Below are positions 1 to 5,348 of a stretch of DNA of 7,341 bases, one piece after another (positions within the stretch are counted from its first letter, which is position 1; each line of letters starts with the position of its first letter). Source of the DNA: an uncultured Chloroflexota bacterium. Its GTDB lineage: Bacteria; Chloroflexota; Limnocylindria; Limnocylindrales; Limnocylindraceae. The notes under the pieces were generated by a model. The model had not been told where the DNA came from, made no database searches, and was given only the letters and a program-made list of their open reading frames with translations. The stretch covers positions 1-7,341 of the forward strand of contig CAJABS010000098.1 in NCBI GenBank assembly GCA_903938075.1. The letters run 5' to 3'. The position numbers and the translations under genes were made by a program.

Positions 1-1575
1 ACCCACATAGAGGGTGATCAGCTCTGCCGACTGCCCAGCCAGCGCCGCAACGATTGCCTCAACATCGCTGCTCCCTGTTGCAATGATTCCATCGACTGGA
101 TCAAGCGCCATGATTTCACCAGCCTTTACAGAGACGCCACGTACAACGGCATCGCGCACCGCCTCAACAACGCGGAAGGTGCGTGCTTCTGCTCGAGCCG
201 CCTCCATGCGAGGGACGAGCTCCTCAAGCGTGAGTGATGGATCCCATGAGAGGAGGGCGGCGATCCCTTCGGCGGCATTGCGGGTAGGAATCACCACGAC
301 ATGTGCTGCTGAGAGGTCGGCAGCTTGGCGTGCTGCCAGCACGATGTTGCTGTTGTTCGGAAGAACGACGACGAACTCGGTGCCGGCATGCGCGATGGCC
401 GAAGCAATCTCCGCGGCAGACGGATTCTCTGTCTGTCCGCCATGGACGATCTGTGACGCGCCAGCGGAGCGCAAGATATCGCCGAGGCCAGATCCTGCAG
501 CGACAGCCACGATTGACGTTCCGCGGCCAAGTGACGCAGCGGCAGGTCGCGGTGAGGCGGTGAGTGGCCCGTCAGCCAATTGGTTGAACGCGGCGTGCCC
601 GGTCGCCCGCTCCGCACTCTGCTGGTCGAGGTTCTCGATCGTGACGGCACGCACATCGCCCAAGCTAATCCCATACGCCAAGACTTCATCGGGTCGCAGG
701 TTGTGCACGTGTACCTTGCAGGTCGTCTCATCGCCAGCAACCAGCACGCTCTCCCCAATCGTCTCCAGGTGCGCGCGAATGGCGGCAAGGTCCAACGGCG
801 TTGTTGGCGAACTCAGAATGAAGACGGTCTCGTACCCGAACTCTGTGGGGGCAGATTCGACCGGCGCGACTGGTGCTGCAGCGGCGACGGGCTTGGACGA
901 CGGAGGTGCAGCGTTTCGGCGCTCCGCCTCAACAGTGCCCCGCGACGGCGCGACGGAAGGGACATTGGCGATCCCTTCAAGAATGAGTTGCAGCCCTGCG
1001 CCTCCAGAGTCAACGACGCCAGCTTCGCGGAGGACGGCAAGGAGGGTCGGTGTCTTCTCCACGGAGACGCGTGCCGTGGCCGCGATGCTTTCGAGGAATG
1101 GGCGCAACTCTGATGCACCCTCCGACTCCTTCATTGCCGCAGCAGCCACTTCGCGTGCAACCGTGAGGATTGTCCCCTCTGTTGGTGTTGCCACGGCCGA
1201 ATAGGCGTGCAGCACACCGAGGGAGAGGGACTGCGCAATCTCAGTGGCTCGGGCGCGCTGGCGACCGCGGACGGCCTGCGGGAGACCACGGAGGATCTGC
1301 GAAAGCAGGACGCCAGAGTTCCCTCGCGCGCCAAGCAGGGCGCCACGAGCCACTGCGGCACTCACCTCATCAATCGCGGTGACTCCGGTCGCCAACGAGG
1401 CATCCCCCTCGGCGATGGCGGCCTTCAGCGTTGCCAGCATGTTCGTTCCGGTGTCGCCATCAGGGACAGGGAAGACGTTGAGGGCGTTGACCTCTTCGAC
1501 GCGGCTCTCCAGGCGATCAAGACCCGACCGGAGGGCGGCCATCAGCTCGACGCCGTCCCAGCTCTTGCGGCTCAT
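1..1575 (-). CDS. fakA: DAK-domain fatty acid kinase catalytic subunit, FakA/YloV type (3' end cut by window)
   Basis: The frame is open for 525 codons from ATG 1575 to the left edge, where it ends in ITLYVG; family members continue only a few tens of residues, so the C-terminus is nearly complete. FakA transfers ATP phosphate to fatty acids held by a DegV-like FakB carrier in the cytoplasm, feeding phospholipid synthesis. Visible parts: an N-terminal DhaL-like kinase domain (about 1-200) with Mg/ATP motif DGDTGTN at 39-45, GARGNSG at 82-88 and DSGGAG at 189-194; an Ala/Pro-rich linker (about 205-245); a middle domain with KVHVHN (His289, His291); and a C-terminal DegV-like domain with GGQTENPS (379-386) and LPNNSN (405-410). 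An in-frame TGA lies 12 codons upstream with no other start between, which fixes the ATG. No FakB gene is in view, so the fatty-acid substrate is inferred from the family. A probable zinc-ligand Cys is Glu249 here. The wider name 'DAK2 domain protein' is a safe fallback. Confidence 0.92.
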   Translation of the reverse strand, partial: MSRKSWDGVELMAALRSGLDRLESRVEEVNALNVFPVPDGDTGTNMLATLKAAIAEGDASLATGVTAIDEVSAAVARGALLGARGNSGVLLSQILRGLPQAVRGRQRARATEIAQSLSLGVLHAYSAVATPTEGTILTVAREVAAAAMKESEGASELRPFLESIAATARVSVEKTPTLLAVLREAGVVDSGGAGLQLILEGIANVPSVAPSRGTVEAERRNAAPPSSKPVAAAAPVAPVESAPTEFGYETVFILSSPTTPLDLAAIRAHLETIGESVLVAGDETTCKVHVHNLRPDEVLAYGISLGDVRAVTIENLDQQSAERATGHAAFNQLADGPLTASPRPAAASLGRGTSIVAVAAGSGLGDILRSAGASQIVHGGQTENPSAAEIASAIAHAGTEFVVVLPNNSNIVLAARQAADLSAAHVVVIPTRNAAEGIAALLSWDPSLTLEELVPRMEAARAEARTFRVVEAVRDAVVRGVSVKAGEIMALDPVDGIIATGSSDVEAIVAALAGQSAELITLYVG

Positions 1576-1622
1576 CGCAGGGAACCCCCTGCGGCTACTC
1601 GGATCCCCTCAGTGCGGCTCAT
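1572..1622 (-). CDS. Candidate leader peptide upstream of fakA, 16 codons
   Basis: A short frame starts at ATG 1622 and encodes MSRTEGIRVAAGGSLR. Its stop TGA (1574-1572) overlaps the fakA ATG (1575-1573) as ATGA. A purine-rich ribosome site (AAGGGAGGGAG, 1638-1628 on the minus strand) lies 5 bases before the start and is better than the one before fakA itself. The arrangement is what translational coupling would look like: ribosomes finishing the leader would open the hairpin at 1576-1593 and restart on fakA. The peptide matches no family I know, and a frame this short could arise by chance, so coding is inferred. Confidence 0.4.
   Translation of the reverse strand: MSRTEGIRVAAGGSLR
1576..1593 (-). 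promoter_or_regulatory. Hairpin covering the fakA ribosome binding site
   Basis: The fakA messenger can form a perfect 7-base-pair GC-rich stem, CGCAGGG paired with CCCTGCG, with a GGTT loop. The stem ends directly at the ATG. The only Shine-Dalgarno-like run for fakA (AGGGGG, 1590-1585) sits in the 5' arm and loop, 9 bases before the start, so the fold would partly hide it. The structure is seen in the sequence; its regulatory role is inferred. Confidence 0.5.
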
Positions 1623-1647
1623 AGGCACTCCCTCCCTTCGCCGAGCC

Positions 1648-1678
1648 TGGGCAAGGCTTCGGACGCACCTGCTACGAT
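1648..1678 (+). promoter_or_regulatory. Candidate sigma70-type promoter for rpmB
   Basis: TACGAT at 1673-1678 is a common -10 form in GC-rich bacteria and lies in the only place a promoter for rpmB could be. The -35 is poor: TGGGCA (1648-1653) matches four of six positions but with a long 19-base spacer. Transcription would start near 1685, giving a leader of about 50 bases. Confidence 0.35.
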
Positions 1679-1703
1679 ACGGCACGAACGACGGGCGTGT
1701 CCC
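1674..1703 (-). promoter_or_regulatory. Candidate sigma70-type promoter for fakA
   Basis: On the minus strand GGGACA (1703-1698) is followed after 18 bases by TATCGT (1679-1674). Each matches four of six consensus positions. Transcription would begin near 1667, about 45 bases before the leader ATG. The -10 lies on the same bases as the candidate rpmB -10 on the other strand. Hexamers of this quality can occur by chance. Confidence 0.35.
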
Positions 1704-1714
1704 ACTGGGCGCCC
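1693..1714 (+). promoter_or_regulatory. Hairpin in the rpmB leader
   Basis: GGGCG (1693-1697) pairs with CGCCC (1710-1714), and inside it CCC (1701-1703) pairs with GGG (1707-1709) around an ACT loop, with a TGT bulge on the 5' side. It ends 8 bases before the rpmB ribosome site, so the site stays free. Ribosomal protein leaders are often regulated through structure, but nothing here identifies a ligand or binding protein. Confidence 0.35.
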
Positions 1715-1722
1715 CACCACGT

Positions 1723-1728
1723 AAGGAG
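1723..1728 (+). promoter_or_regulatory. Ribosome binding site of rpmB
   Basis: AAGGAG lies 7 bases before ATG 1736. It is the strongest Shine-Dalgarno sequence in the window and selects this ATG over the in-frame start about 13 codons upstream, which would add residues that do not belong to L28. Confidence 0.85.
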
Positions 1729-1735
1729 ATTAGAC

Positions 1736-1930
1736 ATGGCTCGCTTCTGCACCCTCTGCGGCAAGGACTCGATCGCGGGATTCAATCCCCAGTCGGTCGG
1801 AATGAACCGCGTCCGGGCCCACCGCCGCTTCCGCGCCAACCTGCAGCCAACCGTGATTGCCGTTGGAACGACCACGAAGCGCGTCCTGGTCTGCACCCGA
1901 TGCCGACGCACGGCCAGCAAGGGCGCCTAA
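1736..1930 (+). CDS. rpmB: Large ribosomal subunit protein bL28
   Basis: This 64-residue protein belongs to the 50S subunit, near the E site. It is rich in Arg and Lys and has the L28 frame: CTLCGK at 5-10, RRFRANLQ at 30-37 (family RRFxPNLQ) and a C-terminal CTRC at 53-56. Cys5, Cys8, Cys53 and Cys56 make it the zinc-binding four-cysteine form. The stretch between Gly15 and Arg30 does not resemble the usual SHxxNKT segment. The length is normal for the family. It is the only plus-strand gene here, divergent from fakA and converging on rpe with 13 bases between the coding ends. A lone rpmB facing against the rpe and yloV neighbours is also the arrangement I recall in Bacillus. Confidence 0.95.
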   Translation: MARFCTLCGKDSIAGFNPQSVGMNRVRAHRRFRANLQPTVIAVGTTTKRVLVCTRCRRTASKGA

Positions 1931-1937
1931 TCCGACC

Positions 1938-1955
1938 GCGACCCTAGCGGGTCGC
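1938..1955. terminator. Hairpin between converging rpmB and rpe, weak terminator candidate
   Basis: GCGACCC (1938-1944) and GGGTCGC (1949-1955) form a perfect 7-base-pair stem around a TAGC loop. It covers the last codon and stop of rpe and lies 7 bases after the rpmB stop. Neither strand has a T run after the stem, so it does not meet the usual intrinsic-terminator rule. It may act as an end stabiliser or a weak two-way terminator. It is the only hairpin I found where both transcripts need to end. Confidence 0.3.
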
Positions 1956-2624
1956 CGACTCCCGGATCGCCCGAACCGCCCCACCCATACCGGTAGGGCC
2001 CTGCGCCGAGAAGAGGGCGCTGCCAACGACCAGTAGGTCTGCCCCACCCGCCGCCGCGTCAGCCGCCGTCGTCGCGTTGATGCCGCCGTCCACATGAAGT
2101 GGCAAGGGATGCCCATCGCGTTCGCCCACAAGCGCGCGGATCGCAGTCATGCGCGCTGCCGCCTCGGGCCGATACGACTGTCCGCCGAATCCTGACTTCA
2201 CGGTCATGACGAGTGCGAAGTCCAGCTGGTCGCGGAATGGGGCCAACGATTCGATCGGCGTCTCAGGGTCGAGCGCGAGCCCGGCGCGGCCACCACTGTC
2301 ACGAATCGCATCGAGCGTTGCGCGGTGTTGATCTGGCGCCTCCACATGAATCGCAACTGACTCACACCCGGCATCCACGTAGCGCGTCGCCCAGAGCCCT
2401 GGTGAGAGGATCATCAAGTGCGCATCAAACGGAAGCTTCGTGGCGGAGCGCAACGCCTCAACAGTCGCGAGACCAAAGGTAAGGTTCGGCACGAAGTGGC
2501 CGTCCATGATGTCGAGATGGATGCGGTCAACACCCGCCGCCTCTGCCGCCTGTACCGCCTCGCGGAGTGCGCCGAGATCAGCATTCAAGATGCTCGCAGC
2601 GATTTCGATGCGTGCGCCGCTCAT
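1944..2624 (-). CDS. rpe: Ribulose-phosphate 3-epimerase
   Basis: Rpe interconverts ribulose 5-phosphate and xylulose 5-phosphate in the cytoplasm, in the pentose phosphate or Calvin pathway. The 226 residues have the normal length and TIM-barrel motif series: SILNADL (11-17), HLDIMDGHFVPN (36-47), HLM (69-71), SGFGGQ (144-149), VDGGI (178-182) and VGSALF (200-205). Expected metal ligands His36, Asp38, His69 and Asp179 are present; Asp38 and Asp179 are the acid/base pair. The residue before GFGGQ is Ser144, where Pro is usual. The start ATG overlaps the rlmN stop as ATGA, so it is probably coupled to rlmN and last in the operon. Confidence 0.97.
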   Translation of the reverse strand: MSGARIEIAASILNADLGALREAVQAAEAAGVDRIHLDIMDGHFVPNLTFGLATVEALRSATKLPFDAHLMILSPGLWATRYVDAGCESVAIHVEAPDQHRATLDAIRDSGGRAGLALDPETPIESLAPFRDQLDFALVMTVKSGFGGQSYRPEAAARMTAIRALVGERDGHPLPLHVDGGINATTAADAAAGGADLLVVGSALFSAQGPTGMGGAVRAIRESATR

Positions 2625-3838
2625 GCCTCACCGCCAAGTGGCCCAGATGGGGCGATCGGCTGTGCGGTGCGCTGCCCCTGGAGGGCGGCTGCGCTCGCAG
2701 CTACCAGCAACTCGCGTCGACGGGCAACGGCGATCGGCGTTGGAGCGCCAGCCTTCTCGGCGGCAAGTTGCCCGCACGCAGCCCCCGCCTCGCGACCGCG
2801 ATTGCGGCGCACGGTGACGGTCAGGCCAGCAGCGCGCAGCTGATTGGCGATCTGCTCGATGCGCTCAGGCTTGGACTCTTGCCACGGGGTGTGCGCGACG
2901 GCGTTCATGGGGATCAAGTTAACGTGCGCGCCGCTCCCTCGGAGCAGTGAGGCAAGTGCCGCTGAATCTTCTGCTCGATCGTTGATGCCGTCGATCATCG
3001 TTACCTCATAGGTGGTGCGCCGCCCGGTTGCACGCGAATGTCCATCTGCCGCGGCGATGACCGCCTCAACTGGCCACTTCCGGTTGAGCGGCACAAGAAG
3101 ATCGCGCAGTGGGTTGCGTGCCGCATGCAGGGAGACCGCAAGGGTGATCTGTGGGCGCTGCTTGGCGAGACGCTCGATCCCAGGCACGACGCCGCTGGTC
3201 GAGACGGTAATGCGACGCTGACCAATCCCGCCGCGCGCTGGATCAGTCAATCCATCGATTGATGCAAAGACGGCATCGATGTTCTGCAGTGGCTCCCCCA
3301 TCCCCATGTAGACGACGTTGGTCAGCTCGCGATCCTCGGTGCGAAGGATCTGGCGCGCGATGCGCACCTGGTCCTGGATCTCGCCGGCGCTGAGATTGCG
3401 GGTGAAGCCGAGCTCCCCCGTTGCGCAGAATGGGCATCCAACGGCACAACCGGCCTGACTCGAGACACAGACGGTGGCACGCGGCCCTGAGCCACGGCGA
3501 GGGTCGGCAGGCGAGCGCATCAACACCGCCTCGACCTTCGCGCCATCAGAAAGGGTCAGCAGCAGCTTCGTGGTGGCGCCGTCTTCGGCCTCTTGTCGCT
3601 CAACCTCATCGAAAGCGCTGAAGCGGATCTCGTTCGCCAGGCGCTCTTGGAGCGGCTTGCCGAGTGTGGTCACCTCGCTCCAGGAGGTGGCTACGGAGCG
3701 CCAGGCCCCATCGAGAATCTGCGTAACTCGATATGACTCAGCGCCGAGGTCGCTCACCCGCGCCGCGAGTTGATTCACGCTGAGGTCAGAGAGGCTGAGG
3801 GGCCGCTGCGATCCTGCTTTGGGCTCGGTGGTCTTCAT
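2621..3838 (-). CDS. rlmN: Dual-specificity 23S rRNA/tRNA adenine-C2 methyltransferase RlmN
   Basis: RlmN is a radical SAM enzyme that makes 2-methyladenosine at A2503 of 23S rRNA and A37 of some tRNAs, affecting decoding fidelity. The iron-sulfur motif CAVGCPFC is at 131-138 (Cys131, 135, 138), followed by GMGEP (179-183) for SAM binding. The two mechanistic cysteines are present: Cys124 in TVCVSSQ and Cys355 in AACGQL, the latter being the methylated carrier residue. An N-terminal helical accessory domain (about 13-80) is as in the family. At 405 residues it is somewhat long because of an Ala-rich tail after about 370. A GGGAG site (3852-3848) lies 9 bases before the ATG. The start overlaps the fmt stop as ATGA. 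Presence of both cysteines and the A2503-type layout favours RlmN over Cfr, though the two are close relatives. Confidence 0.96.
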   Translation of the reverse strand: MKTTEPKAGSQRPLSLSDLSVNQLAARVSDLGAESYRVTQILDGAWRSVATSWSEVTTLGKPLQERLANEIRFSAFDEVERQEAEDGATTKLLLTLSDGAKVEAVLMRSPADPRRGSGPRATVCVSSQAGCAVGCPFCATGELGFTRNLSAGEIQDQVRIARQILRTEDRELTNVVYMGMGEPLQNIDAVFASIDGLTDPARGGIGQRRITVSTSGVVPGIERLAKQRPQITLAVSLHAARNPLRDLLVPLNRKWPVEAVIAAADGHSRATGRRTTYEVTMIDGINDRAEDSAALASLLRGSGAHVNLIPMNAVAHTPWQESKPERIEQIANQLRAAGLTVTVRRNRGREAGAACGQLAAEKAGAPTPIAVARRRELLVAASAAALQGQRTAQPIAPSGPLGGEA

Positions 3839-4821
3839 TCTGCGATTCTCCCATGCGCGGCAAGTTCCCCTTGGCGACCACGCGCGAACTCCCCTCCCGT
3901 CATGCTCTTGCCGCCTGCGGGAGTCACGCGGTCAAGGCGCACCGTTCCCCCGGCGAGGCCGAGGAGCAGCGCGTCGTCGTGCAGTTCGAGGGCCCCTGCG
4001 GCGAGTGAAGCGTCCCCCTCTACCGCGCTGATGCTCGACAGGATCAGCCGATCCACGACACCAGGGATCTCGACCCAAACGCCTGGCCACGGCTGATACG
4101 CCCGCCACATACGCTGCGCCAACTCCCACGACGTCTGTGCACCAACCCGACCATCGGCACGGGCGAGGCGCCTCGTCTGCGTTGCACCATCTAGGCGCTG
4201 AGGGACTGCCGCCTCACTCCCCTGCAGCCACGTCGCCAACGTGTCAGCGATGCCCAAGGCGGCGAGTTCGGCCAGCTCCACTTCCAACTCTGCAGCGGTG
4301 ACCGCTGGACGCGTTCGCAGATGCTGCACGGCAATGATGGGGCCTGTATCCACCCCTTGATCCATCACGATCGTGGAGACCCCCGTCTCCCGATCACCGG
4401 CAAGGATCGTTGCGGGGATCGGGCTCGCACCGCGATGGCGCGGCAGGAGCGATGGATGCAGGTTGACGATGCCACGCGGATAGTGATCCAAGAGTTCGAC
4501 AGGAATGATCTGTCCGAAGTCTGCGAGGAGCGCCCCAACAGCGCCGAACGCTTTGATCCGTGTGATTTCAGCGGCGTCACGAACCTTGGCGACGTGTTCG
4601 ACTCGTAGCCCGGCGCCACTGGCCCACGTATCAACTGGCGTCGGTGTGAGTGCACCGCTTCGGCCGGCGGCGCGTGGTGGCGCGGTCACTACCGCAAGGA
4701 TCTCAAACCGAGGGTCCGCAGCTACGGCGCGGAACGACGGGACCGCGAATCCACCACTGCCAAACAGGATCAGGCGACTACTTGTGACTATGCCCTCGCA
4801 GTACGTTGCGGCGCCGCGCAA
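3835..4821 (-). CDS. fmt: Methionyl-tRNA formyltransferase (start uncertain)
   Basis: Fmt formylates methionine on initiator tRNA using 10-formyltetrahydrofolate; Def, encoded next door, later removes the formyl group. Numbered from TTG 4821 (328 residues), the formyltransferase domain carries NLHPSLLPRHRG (120-131) with catalytic Asn120 and His122, and DQGVDTG (154-160) with Asp158. The C-terminal OB-like tRNA domain includes RAYQPWPG and GGKSMTGGEF. The family normally begins one to four residues before RLILFG (16-21 here), where the preceding codons offer ATA but no ATG, GTG or TTG. TTG 4821 gives the shortest product with an accepted start but no clear ribosome site and a 44-base overlap with def. 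ATG 4857 has GAGG six bases upstream but an 80-base overlap. ATG 4845 and 4869 are also possible. Function is firm; the start is not. Confidence 0.94.
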   Translation of the reverse strand: MRGAATYCEGIVTSSRLILFGSGGFAVPSFRAVAADPRFEILAVVTAPPRAAGRSGALTPTPVDTWASGAGLRVEHVAKVRDAAEITRIKAFGAVGALLADFGQIIPVELLDHYPRGIVNLHPSLLPRHRGASPIPATILAGDRETGVSTIVMDQGVDTGPIIAVQHLRTRPAVTAAELEVELAELAALGIADTLATWLQGSEAAVPQRLDGATQTRRLARADGRVGAQTSWELAQRMWRAYQPWPGVWVEIPGVVDRLILSSISAVEGDASLAAGALELHDDALLLGLAGGTVRLDRVTPAGGKSMTGGEFARGRQGELAAHGRIAE

Positions 4822-5329
4822 CGACAGCCGCTTCAGGGGAGCCATCTGGCTCTTCATCGTCGTCCTCATCGACGGCGATCAGCTGATCCATAGAGTCGAG
4901 ATAGTCGATGTAGAGGGTGCCAGCGAGATGATCGAGTTCATGCTGCACGGCGCGGGCTAAGAAGCCATGCTCGCTGAACTTGTACGGGCGACCGGTGCGG
5001 TCCTGCGCCTCGACCCAGACGCGCTCTTTGCGCGTGATCTCAGCGACGTAGCCAGGGATCGAGAGGCAGCCCTCTAGATCCGTTTGATCGCCAGTGTCCC
5101 GCACGATGCGTGGATTCACCAACTCATAGGTCTTCCCCTTCGCCTCGACAACGGCAACGTTCAGGGGTTCGCCCAGTTGCGGCGCGGCGAGACCAACCCC
5201 TGGCGCTGCGCGCATCGTGTGGGCGAGATCATCCAACAGGGAGTGGAGCAGCTTGCCGAAACTCTCAACGGGCGCGCCCGGAAGGCGCAGCCGTGGGTCA
5301 CCGAGGAGCAGGATCGGACGAACACTCAT
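4778..5329 (-). CDS. def: Peptide deformylase
   Basis: Def removes the N-formyl group from nascent proteins at the ribosome exit. The 183 residues contain the three family motifs: GVGLAAPQ (44-51), EGCLS (86-90) and HELDH (130-134). Metal ligands are Cys88, His130 and His134, with catalytic Glu131 and oxyanion-site Gln51. After about residue 150 there is a tail with an acidic run (154-160) and then a basic end (ARRRNVLRGHSHK) that is not part of the catalytic core. This tail is the part that overlaps possible fmt starts. The gene begins 19 bases after the priA stop and I see no clear Shine-Dalgarno sequence there, so it may rely on ribosomes leaving priA. Confidence 0.97.
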   Translation of the reverse strand: MSVRPILLLGDPRLRLPGAPVESFGKLLHSLLDDLAHTMRAAPGVGLAAPQLGEPLNVAVVEAKGKTYELVNPRIVRDTGDQTDLEGCLSIPGYVAEITRKERVWVEAQDRTGRPYKFSEHGFLARAVQHELDHLAGTLYIDYLDSMDQLIAVDEDDDEEPDGSPEAAVVARRRNVLRGHSHK

Positions 5330-5348
5330 GGCGGGATTCTAGCAAGCG

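Noticed and set aside
14..1204. A 396-residue plus-strand open frame
   Set aside because: It is antisense to fakA, whose translation shows clear family motifs along the whole stretch. The plus-strand product is a Ser/Ala/Thr/Arg-rich shadow with no recognisable motif.
1207..1947. A 246-residue plus-strand frame crossing the intergenic region and rpmB
   Set aside because: It overlaps the 5' part of fakA, the divergent promoter region and all of rpmB in another frame, and is Arg/Gly/Pro-rich without any domain signal.
4365..4655. A 96-residue minus-strand frame inside fmt
   Set aside because: It lies in another frame of the formyltransferase catalytic domain, whose own frame carries the conserved Asn/His/Asp motifs.
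5330..5348. Possible promoter or ribosome site between priA and def
   Set aside because: The gap is only 19 bases, with no convincing Shine-Dalgarno sequence and no room for a promoter outside priA.
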